64,000 nt of DNA from Planctomycetaceae bacterium (GCA_002702655.1 PABB01000015.1:62001-126000), one strand, 5' to 3'; shown: positions 16,840-26,035, counted from the first letter of the stretch. Made by a program: numbers and translations. Notes: generated by a model not told the origin, from the sequence alone.

Positions 16840-18045
16840 TTACGCCCCGTACTTGCCCAGTCGCCCCGCGTTGGCCAGGGCGACCATCATCAGGTGCTTG
16901 GCGGCGAACGTGCCCAGGCCGCCGCGCAGGCATTGGCTCTCGCCGAAGCTCTCGCAGGCATCGGTGCGGCAGTTCTTCGCCCACAGCAGCGTGGGCACGG
17001 GGTGCCAGCTGTGGCTGGCCAGCATCGACGGGGTGCTGTGGTCGCCCGTGGCGATGAACACGTCGGGGCCCAACTCCATGATCTGCGGCACGGCCGTGTC
17101 GTAGTGCTCGGTCTTCTGCACCTTGAGATCGAAGTTGCCGTCCTCGCCGCTGGAGTCGGTGTACTTGTAGTGGATGAAGAAGAAGTCGTACTTGTCCCAG
17201 TTCTCCTTCAGCACGACCATCTGCTCTTCCAGCGTCTTGGCCTCGCCGACTACGTCCATGCCGACCAGCGACGCCAACCCCTTGTACATCGGGTACACGG
17301 CGATCGCCGCGGCCTTCAGGCCGTAGACTTCTTCGTAACTGGGCAGCGCCGGCTTGTCGGCCACGCCGCGCAACGTGCAGCAGTTGGCCTTGGGCTGATC
17401 GGCGAGGATCTGCCTGGCTTGCTTCATGAACTGCTTGAGCACGTCGACGGTCTTCTGGCTGCCCGCGGCAGTGGCGACCGGCTCCAGCGGCGGCACGCCC
17501 GTGGCCTGCGGGTCGGTGTCGGCGACGTTGCCCTCGAGCCCCTTGCCGCGGAGCACGATCACGAAGCGGTGCTCCTTGACCGGCTCGACGAACACTTCGA
17601 CCCCGGGAATTTTCACCTCGCGCAGCTTGATCGCCAGCGGCGCGCTTTCGTCGGTGGGAATTCGGCCGGCGCGGCGGTCGGTGATGTTCCCGTCGGCGTC
17701 AATCGTGCAGAAGTTCGCGCGAATCGCCACATCGCCCGGCTCCAGGCGGAAGCCGATGCCTGTGGCCTCCAGCGCGCCGCGGCCGATGACGTATTTGATG
17801 GGGTCGTAGCCGAACAGACCGAGGTGCCCGGGGCCGCTGCCGGGGGCGATGCCCGGCGACACCGGAATGGTGCATCCCAACACGCCCTCGCGAGCCAGCT
17901 TGTCCAAATTCGGCGTGTTGGCCGTCTCCAACTCGGTCTTGCCGCCGGGCTGCTGGGGCAGGCCGCCCAAGCCGTCGCCAACGTACATGACGATCTTCGA
18001 GTCGTTTTTCAGGAACAACTGACGCGAGAGCTTGTGAATGTCCAT
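16840..18045 (-). CDS. apgM: 2,3-bisphosphoglycerate-independent phosphoglycerate mutase, archaeal type
   Basis: 401 residues from the ATG at 18045, which opens MDIHKLSRQLFLKNDSKIV; the frame is open further upstream but is C-rich and not protein-like. It belongs to the alkaline-phosphatase superfamily aPGM group by length and motifs: MYVGDGLGG (metal Asp), NTPNLDKLAREG, SPGIAPGSGPGHLGLFGYDP containing the phospho-acceptor serine, DFFFIHYKYTDSSGEDGN and ATGDHSTPSMLASHSWHPVP with the second metal set. It interconverts 3- and 2-phosphoglycerate in glycolysis and gluconeogenesis. It is divergent from the glucose-6-phosphate isomerase gene, so two glycolytic genes flank one intergenic region. Cytoplasmic. 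Confidence 0.95.
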   Translation of the reverse strand: MDIHKLSRQLFLKNDSKIVMYVGDGLGGLPQQPGGKTELETANTPNLDKLAREGVLGCTIPVSPGIAPGSGPGHLGLFGYDPIKYVIGRGALEATGIGFRLEPGDVAIRANFCTIDADGNITDRRAGRIPTDESAPLAIKLREVKIPGVEVFVEPVKEHRFVIVLRGKGLEGNVADTDPQATGVPPLEPVATAAGSQKTVDVLKQFMKQARQILADQPKANCCTLRGVADKPALPSYEEVYGLKAAAIAVYPMYKGLASLVGMDVVGEAKTLEEQMVVLKENWDKYDFFFIHYKYTDSSGEDGNFDLKVQKTEHYDTAVPQIMELGPDVFIATGDHSTPSMLASHSWHPVPTLLWAKNCRTDACESFGESQCLRGGLGTFAAKHLMMVALANAGRLGKYGA

Positions 18046-18366
18046 GGCAATCGGGGGGGCAGGGGGGCAGGGACGATAAGCCGAGGTCGCGGCGGCCGGT
18101 GCGGCAGCCAAGGCCCCCCATCGTACCGCGCAATGCCGCGGCTCGGCAGGGGCTGCACGCACCCGCAGACTTGTGCCGACGAAGCGGGCGACGCGGGGCG
18201 AGTTGGCGATTCCCCGCGTGCTGAGGTCTTGCGTGCGGCGGCTCGATGGGGACGATTGGCACTTGGCGGACGGCTCGCGGCGCGGACCGGAGTAGTGCAT
18301 GACTTGCCGTTCGATGCTCGCCCTGGCGGGCGAGGCGATTGCCCCCTGTTTTGAGGAATTCCACCT
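18046..18366. other. Divergent intergenic region between apgM and pgi
   Basis: About 320 bases with no convincing gene. Just upstream of apgM is a tract of G runs (GGGGGGGCAGGGGGGCAGGG, 18054-18073). The palindrome CTCGCCC-TGGC-GGGCGAG (18317-18334) sits in the pgi leader, followed by GAGG (18352-18355), a plausible ribosome-binding site for the GTG start. No clear -10/-35 pair was found by eye. Confidence 0.5.
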
Positions 18367-19788
18367 GTGGCTGATCCGCTGATTTCCTACGATCCCGCCG
18401 GCGTTTTCATTCCCGAGCACGGCATCACGCCCGAGGACATTGGCCGCATCGCCGGCGACCTGGACGAAGCCCGCGACGAGGTGCTGGCCGACGCCCAGTT
18501 ATGGGCCGACGGCGTCGAACCGCCCGCGGCGAAGCAGCCGCTGGACGCCGGGTTTCACGAACTGCCCGAGCGGCTGCTGAACGACTACCGCACCAACGGC
18601 GCCGCCAGCGAAGTGGCCCGCCTGCAGGCGACCGCCGACCGGCTGGCCGCGGCATGCGATCGAACCGTGGTGCTGGGCATCGGCGGCAGCTACATGGGCG
18701 CCCGGGCCTGCCTGGAAGCGTGCTGTCACCCGTACTACAACGAGCTGTCGCGCCAGGCACGCGGCGGCCGGCCGCGGATCAGCTTCGAAGGCAACAACGT
18801 CGACAACGACGCCATGCAGGGGCTGCTCGATCTGGTGGGGCGCGGCGCCGAGCCCGCCGGCGTCGACGACCGCTGGTCGATCGTCGTGATCAGCAAAAGC
18901 GGCGGCACGCTGGAAACGGCCGCGGCGTTTCGCGTCATGCTCCGCACGCTGCGCGACGCCTGCGGCGGCGACGCTAAGAAACTGGCCGAGCTGGTCGTCC
19001 CCGTCACCGGCACGAGCGGCAAGCTGTTCGACCTGGCCACGGCGTTGGGCTGCCCGGCTGAGGAAATCTACGAAGTGCCCGACGGGGTCGGGGGGCGGTT
19101 CTCGGTGCTCAGCGCGGTCGGGCTGCTCCCCGCGGCGATCATGGGACTCGACATCGTCAAGCTGCTCGAAGGCGCAGCCGCGATGAACGAGCACTTCCGC
19201 AACTGCGGTCCCGAGTCGAACGTAGTGCTGCAGTACGTCGCCGTGTGCCATCTGCTGGAAACCATGCGGGGCTGCGACATCCGGCTGCTGAGCACCTGGG
19301 GCAAACGGCTCGAGGCGGTCGGCCTGTGGTACGACCAACTCCTGTCCGAAAGCCTCGGCAAGCAAGAGCGCGGCGCCATGCCGCTGACCGTGGTCAACAC
19401 CCGCGACCTGCACAGCCGCGGCCAGCAGCACCAGGAAGGCAAACGCGACAAGCTGGTCACCAACGTGATCGTCGACAGCTTCGATCGCGAGCCGCTGGCG
19501 ATCGGCTCCAGCGAGTACAACCAGGATCAGCTCAACGAACTGGCCGACAAGACCCTGCCCGACATCCTCGACGCGGCCACCAAGGGCACCAATCAGGCGT
19601 ACCGCGAGGACAACCGCCCGACCGCCGACCTGCACCTGCCGCGGCTCGACGAGCACGTGCTGGGCCAGATGCTGCAGATGCTGATGCTGGCCACCGTGGT
19701 CGAAGGCCGCCTGATCGGCATCAACCCCTACGGCCAACCGGGCGTGGAAGCGTACAAGAAGAACATGAATGCGATCTTGCGCGCGTAG
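18367..19788 (+). CDS. pgi: Glucose-6-phosphate isomerase
   Basis: 473 residues, typical of the shorter bacterial isomerases. The GTG start is 11 bases after GAGG. Motifs in order: VVLGIGGSYMGA and SKSGGTLETA for phosphate binding, VTGTSGKLFDLA, and the family pattern DGVGGRFSVLSAVGLLP. It interconverts glucose-6-P and fructose-6-P in the cytoplasm. It also connects with the amino-sugar genes upstream, because NagB would deliver fructose-6-P. The next plus-strand gene is separated by a repeat-containing gap of ~115 bases, so co-transcription is not certain. Confidence 0.95.
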   Translation: MADPLISYDPAGVFIPEHGITPEDIGRIAGDLDEARDEVLADAQLWADGVEPPAAKQPLDAGFHELPERLLNDYRTNGAASEVARLQATADRLAAACDRTVVLGIGGSYMGARACLEACCHPYYNELSRQARGGRPRISFEGNNVDNDAMQGLLDLVGRGAEPAGVDDRWSIVVISKSGGTLETAAAFRVMLRTLRDACGGDAKKLAELVVPVTGTSGKLFDLATALGCPAEEIYEVPDGVGGRFSVLSAVGLLPAAIMGLDIVKLLEGAAAMNEHFRNCGPESNVVLQYVAVCHLLETMRGCDIRLLSTWGKRLEAVGLWYDQLLSESLGKQERGAMPLTVVNTRDLHSRGQQHQEGKRDKLVTNVIVDSFDREPLAIGSSEYNQDQLNELADKTLPDILDAATKGTNQAYREDNRPTADLHLPRLDEHVLGQMLQMLMLATVVEGRLIGINPYGQPGVEAYKKNMNAILRA

Positions 19789-19809
19789 CTGACGCCCGGC
19801 AAACCAGTA

Positions 19810-19857
19810 TTTAGCCGCGGGGCTCGCCCCGCAGTCGCCGCCAGCGGCGACGCTAAA
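19810..19857. repeat. Compound palindromic repeat
   Basis: A 48-base element bounded by TTTAGC and GCTAAA contains two perfect hairpins, GCGGGGC-TC-GCCCCGC and GTCGCCGC-CA-GCGGCGAC. It lies between pgi and the metal-hydrolase gene. The boundary inverted repeat and two nested stems suggest a dispersed planctomycete palindrome, perhaps acting as a transcription attenuator. No T-run follows. Confidence 0.75.
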
Positions 19858-19903
19858 CATTTTTGGCGTCGCCACCAACCACTTCGTGAAAGGCGTCAAC
19901 GCC

Positions 19904-20587
19904 ATGAAACTCACCTGGTACGGCCACTCGACGTTTCTATTGGAAACCGAATCTCACGCGGTGTTGATCGATCCGTTTTTGGACGACAACCCGGCCTCCC
20001 CGGTCAAGGCGGCCGACGTGGCGGCGGACTACATCCTGCTGACCCACGGTCACTTTGACCACGTGGCCGACGCGGCGGCAATCGCTCAGCGGACCGAGGC
20101 CACGGTGATCGCCAACTTTGAGATCGGCCAATGGTTGGCCAAGCAGGGCGTCAGCGAAGCAAAGATCATCGGCATGAACACCGGCGGCGCGGTGGCGACG
20201 AAGTTCGGCCGCGTCAAGATGACGCTCGCCCACCACAGTTCCAGTTTGCCGGACGGCAGCTACGGCGGCTCGCCCGGCGGGTATTTGCTGGAGGTCGACG
20301 GTCAGCGAATCTACGTGTCCGGCGACACGTGCCTGTTTTTGGATATGAAGCTCATCGGCGTGGGCGGCGTCGATGTGGCCGTGCTGCCGATCGGCGATCT
20401 GTTCACCATGGGACCGGCGGATTCGCTGGAAGCGGTGAAAATGGTCGGCGCCAAGCGGGTCGTGCCGTGCCACTTCAACACGTGGCCCCCGATCGAGCAG
20501 GACGCGTCCAGTTGGGCCGAGACCGTGCGGCAGCAAACGGCCGCCGAGCCGCTGGTGTTGGAGCCGGGCGGCAGCGTAGAACTCTGA
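19904..20587 (+). CDS. Metal-dependent hydrolase of the UPF0173 family (beta-lactamase fold)
   Basis: 227 residues from the ATG at 19904, which has AAAGGCG ~7 bases upstream; a GTG six codons earlier overlaps that site. The protein starts MKLTWYGHSTFLLET and carries LTHGHFDHVADA (the HxHxDH metal motif), VSGDTCLF (bridging Asp) and VVPCHFNTWPPIEQD, the UPF0173/YtkL pattern. Members are cytoplasmic zinc hydrolases related to metallo-beta-lactamases and UlaG; the natural substrate is unknown. Nothing in the neighbours defines one. Confidence 0.92.
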   Translation: MKLTWYGHSTFLLETESHAVLIDPFLDDNPASPVKAADVAADYILLTHGHFDHVADAAAIAQRTEATVIANFEIGQWLAKQGVSEAKIIGMNTGGAVATKFGRVKMTLAHHSSSLPDGSYGGSPGGYLLEVDGQRIYVSGDTCLFLDMKLIGVGGVDVAVLPIGDLFTMGPADSLEAVKMVGAKRVVPCHFNTWPPIEQDASSWAETVRQQTAAEPLVLEPGGSVEL

Positions 20588-20789
20588 CGGGGCGAGTTCG
20601 CCTGATCCCAGGGGTCGCTGCGCTCGTCCCCAGGCGCCCCCGACGCGGAAAATGTCCGCCCGGGATTCTTTCCCCAACGGGCCCAGCCCCCCATAATAGA
20701 GTGCTTCTCTGGCGGCCCCGTTGCGCGCGTGTGCCGTGGTCGTCGTGCTGGCCTGTTCATCACCCCTCACACCTGCGGGAAACCAATCC

Positions 20790-21728
20790 ATGTCCTTCTC
20801 CCCTCGATCGCGTCGGTTGCTGTTGAGCCTGTGCCTGACTGCGCTGGCCCTGCCGACGACTCTGCAGGCTGCCGAGCCGCTGCGCTGGAAATTCACCGCC
20901 GGCGACGTGCAGCACTACAAGATGACCCAGGACATGCAGATGACGATCGAGTCGGGCGGTCAGAAGATGACCACCGACATGAACCAGGACCTGCACATGA
21001 CCTGGGAGATCAACGAGGTGCTGGACAACGGCAGCGCCAAGATGGTGCAGAAGATCAACCGCATGAAGATGACGATGAAGATGCCGGGCCAAACGCTGGA
21101 GTTCGACTCGGCCAACCCGGACAAGGCCCAGGGCCCGCTGGCCGCGCAGGTGGGACCGATGTTCAAGGCGCTCACCAGCAACGCGTTCGCCGTGACGATG
21201 TCGCCCCGCGGCGAGATCACCGACGTGGAGATCCCGAAAGAGCTGATCGAAGCGCTCAAGGCGTCGCCCGGCGCCGCGGCGATGGGCGATCTGGCCTCGG
21301 AGGACGGCTTTAAGCACCTCGTGCAGCAGGGCTCGCTCACGCTCCCGGAGGAGTTGACCGAGGGCAAGCAGTGGACCACGAAGGTGGATGTGAAGAACCC
21401 GATCGTCGGCACGCAGACGATCGAAACGACCTACGTCTACAAGGGCTCGCGCGACGTCGAAGGCGAAACGATGGAGATCTTCGCGCCGTCGATGGTGGTC
21501 GATTTCGCGGCGGGCGCCGGCCCGGTGCAGATGGAAGTGGCGGGGCAGGAGTCCGAGGGCGAGATCCTGTTCAATCGCGGCGCCGGACGTTTGGAAAGCT
21601 CCAACATCAACCAGGGCATGGACCTGAAGGCGTCGGCCGCGGGTCAGGAGAGCGCGCTGAAGATTGACCAGAAGATCAAGCTGCAGTGGATCAGCCCGGA
21701 AGAAGCGGAGAAAGAGGCCAAGCAGTAG
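20790..21728 (+). CDS. Secreted protein of unknown function (DUF6263-like)
   Basis: 312 residues from the ATG at 20790. A signal peptide (RRLLLSLCLTALALPTTLQAAEP) is followed by LRWKFTAGDVQHYKMTQDMQ, then a Met- and Lys-rich beta-strand region with alternating TMNQDLHMTWEINEV. The layout resembles planctomycete exported proteins annotated as DUF6263, though that assignment is from memory of the general pattern. No catalytic motif, membrane anchor or metal site was seen. The mature protein is unusually rich in methionine in residues ~35-110 (repeated KMT, MKMTMKMPG), which could reflect amphipathic strands or metal contact; neither is shown. Confidence 0.85.
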   Translation: MSFSPRSRRLLLSLCLTALALPTTLQAAEPLRWKFTAGDVQHYKMTQDMQMTIESGGQKMTTDMNQDLHMTWEINEVLDNGSAKMVQKINRMKMTMKMPGQTLEFDSANPDKAQGPLAAQVGPMFKALTSNAFAVTMSPRGEITDVEIPKELIEALKASPGAAAMGDLASEDGFKHLVQQGSLTLPEELTEGKQWTTKVDVKNPIVGTQTIETTYVYKGSRDVEGETMEIFAPSMVVDFAAGAGPVQMEVAGQESEGEILFNRGAGRLESSNINQGMDLKASAAGQESALKIDQKIKLQWISPEEAEKEAKQ

Positions 21729-21766
21729 CGACGCGACCGCGGCGTGCGGCGTGCGGCGGCGGTCGC

Positions 21767-22093
21767 TCAGGCGGCCCCGCCGTCGCGGAGGCGGACTTGG
21801 ATGTCGTCGCCAACGACGCGGACCTCGAAGGCGTCGATCTTGATCCGCGGGTTGTCGCACCACGTGCCGTCGGTCACGGCGAATCGCCAGGCATGCCACG
21901 GGCAGGCGACCGCGCCGTGCTCGTCGACGCACCCCGCGCCCAACGACGCCCCCATGTGCGGGCACAGATCGTCAATGGCATGGTAGGCGCCCTGCCAGTG
22001 GAACACGGCCACCAGCCGGTCGCCGACTTTGAACGTGCCCCCCTGATTTTCGGGGATCGAGCCCACCTTGGCGACGGTCACGAATTCGGACAT
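21767..22093 (-). CDS. Rieske [2Fe-2S] ferredoxin, NirD-like
   Basis: 108 residues from the ATG at 22093, which has AGAAG 5 bases upstream. The single domain has both halves of the Rieske cluster site: LCPHMGASLG (Cys44, His46) and ACPWHAWRF (Cys64, His67). No signal peptide or membrane helix is present, so it is a soluble cytoplasmic electron carrier or the small subunit of an oxygenase or reductase. No oxygenase large subunit, nitrite reductase or flavoprotein is adjacent, so the partner cannot be named. It converges with the preceding exported-protein gene. Confidence 0.92.
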   Translation of the reverse strand: MSEFVTVAKVGSIPENQGGTFKVGDRLVAVFHWQGAYHAIDDLCPHMGASLGAGCVDEHGAVACPWHAWRFAVTDGTWCDNPRIKIDAFEVRVVGDDIQVRLRDGGAA

Positions 22094-22105
22094 CAGCACT
22101 TCTAG

Positions 22106-22222
22106 ACAACAGGATGACAGGACTCACGACATTTGGCCTCGCCGCTCGCGGCGGGGCTCGTGCAAGTTACTCCACCAACCTAATCCCATCCTGTCCATCT
22201 TGAAAATCCTGTTATCCTGTCC
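22106..22222. repeat. Inverted copies of an ACAGGATxACAGGA element
   Basis: ACAACAGGATGACAGGA (22106-22122) is nearly the reverse complement of AATCCTGTTATCCTGTCC (22205-22222), and another CATCCTGTCCATCTTG copy lies just before the latter. The spacer is ~80 bases. It fills the gap between the Rieske and MazG-like genes. Probably a dispersed intergenic repeat. Confidence 0.6.
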
Positions 22223-22268
22223 ATTCGGCGTTTCCGCAGTTTGAAGCCGCCCCAGGCCCCCCCGCTCT

Positions 22269-22586
22269 ATGTCCAACCCCGCTGACATCTCGTTTCGCCA
22301 GTTGCAGTCGCTGATTCGCGGCATGTACCACGACAAGGACGTCGCCCGCGGGATCGATGGCACGTTTATGTGGCTGATGGAGGAAGTGGGCGAGCTGGCC
22401 GCCGCGCTGCGCGAGGGCACTCCCGAGGAGCAGGCCGCCGAGTTCGCCGACGTGATCGCCTGGCTCACCACGATTGCCAACGTGGCGGGGATCGACCTGG
22501 CCGACGCCATTGCCCAAAAATACGGCCAGGGCTGCCCGGGTTGCGGCCGCCTGGCCTGCACGTGCGACGACGCGGAGAAGCCGTGA
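22269..22586 (+). CDS. MazG-like nucleotide pyrophosphohydrolase
   Basis: 105 residues. The helical MazG/all-alpha NTP-PPase pattern is present: FMWLMEEVGELAAAL (ExxE metal motif) and AAEFADVIAWLTTIANVAGIDLADAI (the ExxD half). Such proteins hydrolyse NTPs or dNTPs to monophosphates and clear abnormal nucleotides. The C-terminus adds a short Cys-rich tail, CPGCGRLACTC, with four cysteines spaced like a small metal knuckle, which the standard core does not need. Its stop overlaps the next start as GTGA, so the two genes are translationally coupled. Confidence 0.9.
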   Translation: MSNPADISFRQLQSLIRGMYHDKDVARGIDGTFMWLMEEVGELAAALREGTPEEQAAEFADVIAWLTTIANVAGIDLADAIAQKYGQGCPGCGRLACTCDDAEKP

Positions 22587-24844
22587 GCAAACCGCCATTG
22601 CAGCGCGACGTTTCCACCCCGACGCCACGGCGGTCTGCACTGCGCGTGGCCATCGTGCTCGCGGCTGCTGTGGGAGCGCTGACTTTCACGACATGCGCCG
22701 CGGCTGCGGACGACCCCGAGATTGTGTCGATGCGGGTCGGCTTCAACGGCCTCTACAAACTCGGCTGCTGGACCCACGCCGAAGTCACTCTGGCCGGCGG
22801 CGATGAACCGCTCGCCGGACGGCTGCAGGTCACGGCCGAGGACGCCGATGGCATCCCTGCCGACACCGTCACGCCCCCCACGCGCATGGTCGGCCTGGAG
22901 CCGGGCCGGCAGACGACCGCCACCGTCTTCTACCGCCCGGGCAAGTCGAGCGGCCCGGTGACCGTGCGGTTGCTGGCCGACGACCGGGTCCGTGCGACGA
23001 CCACCTTCCGCCCCTCGACCCAGTCAGGATCTGCATCGATCAACTATCCGCTGTCGGCGACCAACGAGCTGGTCGTACTCGCCGGGCCGCCGGCGGGAGT
23101 CGCGGACTTGATCCGCGCCGACCGCACCGGCAGCGAACTGGCGGCGACGCACGCGGCGCGGGTCGAAAGCGTCGAGCAGTTGCCGCTGGAGTGGTACGGC
23201 TACGAATCGGTCGACGCCGTGGTGCTGACCACGACCGAGCCGGAGTTCTACCGCCCGCTAGCCCAGAACCGCCGCCGGGTCGAGGCGCTGCTGGAGTGGA
23301 TCGAGCGCGGCGGCCGCCTGGTGCTGTTCTGCGGCGCCCAGGCCGAGGAACTGCTGGGCGAGGACGGGCCGCTGGCGCGATTTGTGCCCGGTGAATTTGT
23401 GGGCATGGCGCCATTGCGCGAAACGGCGCCCATCGAGAGCTTCATCGTCACGGACGATCCGCTCAACCGGGGTCGGATCAACATCCGCGTCCCGCAGATT
23501 GAAAACCCGCAAGGGCAAGTGCTGGCCTACGGCGGCCGCAACGAGCAAGAGTTGCCGCTGGTGATCCGCTGCCGCCGCGGCTTCGGCGAAGTCACGTTCG
23601 TGGCGGTCGACCCCGACGCCCCGCCGCTGGCCAACTGGTCCGCCCGGCCGGCGTTTCTGCGTCGCGCACTGGGTTGGCGGCCGCGCACCGCGGCCGACGA
23701 TCAGGCCGAAGCCGCGCTGCTGCAGGGCGGCGGTTACGACGATCTGTCGAACCAACTGCGCGGGGCGCTGGATACGAAGTTCACCGGCGTGGAAACCGCA
23801 TCGTTCGGCCTGGTCGCGTTGCTGGTCATCGCGTACATCGCGGCGATCGGCCCCGGCGACTACTTTTTCGTCAAGCGCGTGCTGAAGCGGATGGAACTGA
23901 CCTGGATCACGTTTCCCGCAACGGTCGTCGTCACGTCGCTGGCCGCGTACTGGCTGGCCAACTACTACAAGGGCGACCAGCTGCGGCTCAATCAGGTCGA
24001 GATTGTCGACGTGGACGTGGCCGCCGGGCAGGCCCGCGGCGTCGCCTGGGCGCACCTGTTCAACCCGCGGGTGCAGCGCTTTGATTTTCGTCTGCAGCCG
24101 AAGCTCGCCGGCGACGACGTGGCCGACGCCGCCACGCTGGTCAGTTGGCTGGGCCTGGCCGGCGACGAGCTGGGCGGCATGCAAGGGCAGGGCGCCGGGG
24201 GCTTTGCCCTCCGCGGCAACTACGCCTTCACCCCCGCGCTCGACGCCATGCTCCGCACGCCGGTACCCGAGTGGTCCACCAAAACGCTCACCGCCCGCTG
24301 GTCGGGCGCTGCGCCCGCGATGATCGACGCGTCGCTCGCCGCGGTCGGCGACGGCTTGGTCGAGGGCGAGATTGCCAACCGGTCGGACGTGACGTGGGAC
24401 GACTGCATCCTGCTGCACGGCCGCTGGGCGTATCGGCTGTCGCAACTGAAGCCCGGCGCCACCGTCACCGTGGACGAGGACGTGCGGCCCACCACGGTGC
24501 GAATGCGGCTGACGGCCGCCAACGCCGGCGACGAGACGGCCATCGGCGCCGCGGACGACGGGACCGTGCAATTCAATCCGCTGGAGGGGGACGTCACTCG
24601 ACTCGCCAAGCTGATGATGTTTTACGACGCCATCAGCGGCTCCGACTATGCGTCGGTGATGCACCGCTATCAGAAGTTCGTCGACCTGAGCGATCTGCTC
24701 GAAGGCCCGCAGGCGATCCTGTTGGTCCGCGCCCCGGCCCCCGGGTCGCAGTGGATCCGCAACGACGAGCCGCTCGGCAGCGACCAGGATCGCCGTTGGA
24801 CCTTTTATCGATTTATCATCCCGCTGGAGGATGCCGGCGGGTAG
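22583..24844 (+). CDS. Large membrane-anchored protein with GATase-like domain, linked to an ABC ATPase
   Basis: 753 residues from a GTG that overlaps the MazG-like stop by 4 bases. A signal peptide (LRVAIVLAAAVGALTFTTCAAAA) leads to a ~150-residue beta-domain, then an alpha/beta class-I-amidotransferase-like fold (DAVVLTTTEPEFYRPLAQ, EWIERGGRLVLFCGAQAEELLG). Two membrane helices follow in mid-protein (GLVALLVIAYIAAIG and TFPATVVVTSLAAYWLANYY), then a C-terminal beta-rich domain. The plan resembles accessory proteins coded beside gliding-type or NatA-type ABC ATPases in planctomycetes, and such an ATPase gene follows ~130 bases later. The function is not known; an envelope assembly or export role is an inference. 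Confidence 0.85.
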   Translation: MSKPPLQRDVSTPTPRRSALRVAIVLAAAVGALTFTTCAAAADDPEIVSMRVGFNGLYKLGCWTHAEVTLAGGDEPLAGRLQVTAEDADGIPADTVTPPTRMVGLEPGRQTTATVFYRPGKSSGPVTVRLLADDRVRATTTFRPSTQSGSASINYPLSATNELVVLAGPPAGVADLIRADRTGSELAATHAARVESVEQLPLEWYGYESVDAVVLTTTEPEFYRPLAQNRRRVEALLEWIERGGRLVLFCGAQAEELLGEDGPLARFVPGEFVGMAPLRETAPIESFIVTDDPLNRGRINIRVPQIENPQGQVLAYGGRNEQELPLVIRCRRGFGEVTFVAVDPDAPPLANWSARPAFLRRALGWRPRTAADDQAEAALLQGGGYDDLSNQLRGALDTKFTGVETASFGLVALLVIAYIAAIGPGDYFFVKRVLKRMELTWITFPATVVVTSLAAYWLANYYKGDQLRLNQVEIVDVDVAAGQARGVAWAHLFNPRVQRFDFRLQPKLAGDDVADAATLVSWLGLAGDELGGMQGQGAGGFALRGNYAFTPALDAMLRTPVPEWSTKTLTARWSGAAPAMIDASLAAVGDGLVEGEIANRSDVTWDDCILLHGRWAYRLSQLKPGATVTVDEDVRPTTVRMRLTAANAGDETAIGAADDGTVQFNPLEGDVTRLAKLMMFYDAISGSDYASVMHRYQKFVDLSDLLEGPQAILLVRAPAPGSQWIRNDEPLGSDQDRRWTFYRFIIPLEDAGG

Positions 24845-24974
24845 GTCGCCGTACCACGCCCCGCCGCCGGCGACGTCGCCACGTCGCGGCTCAAAGACTC
24901 ATCAGTCAAGAATTACCAATCACAAGTCACCGTCGCCTTCCCGACCTCCGACCTCTCACCTCCCGTCTCTCGCC

Positions 24975-25901
24975 GTGATCGAAGTCCACGACCTCACCAA
25001 AAAGTACGGCGAACTGTTCGCCATCCGTGCGATCGAGTTGAAGCTCGAAGCGGGCGACGTGTTCGGCTTCATCGGCCCCAACGGCGCCGGCAAGACGACC
25101 ACGATGCGGATCCTGGCCACGCTGCTCAACCCATCCTGGGGCGAAGCGTACGTGGGCGGGTACTCGATTTACACCAAGCCCAAAGAAATCCGCCGCATCA
25201 TCGGCTACATGCCCGACTTCTTCGGCGTGTACGACAACATGAAGGTGGTCGAGTACCTGGAGTTCTTCGCCGCCGCTTACCGCATCAAGGGCGAGAAGCG
25301 CCGCAAGATCTGCGACGAGGTGCTCGAGCTGGTCGATCTGACCTACAAACGCGACGCGCTGGTCACCAGCCTGTCGCGCGGCATGACCCAGCGGCTGGGA
25401 CTGGCCCGCGTGCTGCTGCACGATCCGCAGGTGCTGCTGTTGGACGAGCCGGCCAGCGGCCTGGACCCCCGCGCCCGCATCGAAATCCGCGGCCTGTTGA
25501 AAGAGCTCCGCAACATGGGCAAGACCATCATGGTCAGCAGCCACATCCTCCCCGAGCTGGCCGACATCTGTAACAAGATCGGCATCATCGAACGGGGCGA
25601 GCTGATCGTGAACGCCAACGTCGACGACGTGATGAAGCAGGTCCGCCAGCAAGCCGTCCTGCTGGTGGACGTGGTCAACGACCGCGACGGCGCGGCCAAA
25701 TTGCTCGACGATCAGCCGATCGTCGAGGCGGTCGAAACCACCGCCAAGGGCCTCCGCGTCACCCTGACCGCGGGCGATCACGACCACAGCGCCCTGGCCA
25801 GCCTGCTGCTGGAGCGCGGCCACGGCCTCAAAAAACTGGCCGAGGAAGAAATCAACCTGGAAACGGCGTTCATGGCGCTGACCAAGGGGATCACTTCCTG
25901 A
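24975..25901 (+). CDS. ABC transporter ATP-binding protein
   Basis: 308 residues from the GTG at 24975; the frame is open upstream but codes for Ser/Pro-rich text unlike the family. The nucleotide-binding domain is complete: Walker A GPNGAGKTT, Q-loop region IGYMPDFFGVYDNMKV, signature SLSRGMTQR (a variant of LSGGQ), Walker B VLLLDEPASGLD and switch His in VSSHILPEL. A C-terminal ~80 residues form the extra domain seen in NatA/CcmA-like export ATPases. No permease gene follows, since a tRNA gene is next. The partner is therefore either the upstream two-helix membrane protein or a permease elsewhere. Substrate unknown. Confidence 0.93.
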   Translation: MIEVHDLTKKYGELFAIRAIELKLEAGDVFGFIGPNGAGKTTTMRILATLLNPSWGEAYVGGYSIYTKPKEIRRIIGYMPDFFGVYDNMKVVEYLEFFAAAYRIKGEKRRKICDEVLELVDLTYKRDALVTSLSRGMTQRLGLARVLLHDPQVLLLDEPASGLDPRARIEIRGLLKELRNMGKTIMVSSHILPELADICNKIGIIERGELIVNANVDDVMKQVRQQAVLLVDVVNDRDGAAKLLDDQPIVEAVETTAKGLRVTLTAGDHDHSALASLLLERGHGLKKLAEEEINLETAFMALTKGITS

Positions 25902-25988
25902 GCGGTCAGCGATCAGCTTGCACTGCGGCAAGCCGCGGAGCCTCCACCCGCGCCCAGCCGCCCCCCGCAGGCGCCAGGCAGGCCCCGG

Positions 25989-26016
25989 TTGACAGCCGAC
26001 GCAAAACCTCAAAAAT
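25989..26016 (+). promoter_or_regulatory. Promoter of the tRNA-Glu gene
   Basis: A perfect TTGACA -35 box (25989-25994) is followed after 16 bases by AAAAAT (26011-26016) as a -10 box. The tRNA begins ~20 bases further on. CCTC-AAAAAT-GAGG forms a small palindrome over the -10. Confidence 0.6.
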
Positions 26017-26035
26017 GAGGGGCCCAACGAACAAT

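Noticed and set aside
16840-18420. A longer phosphoglycerate mutase starting near 18420
   Set aside because: The extra 125 residues are Pro/Arg/Ala-rich without family similarity and overlap the pgi start; the ATG at 18045 gives the normal family length.
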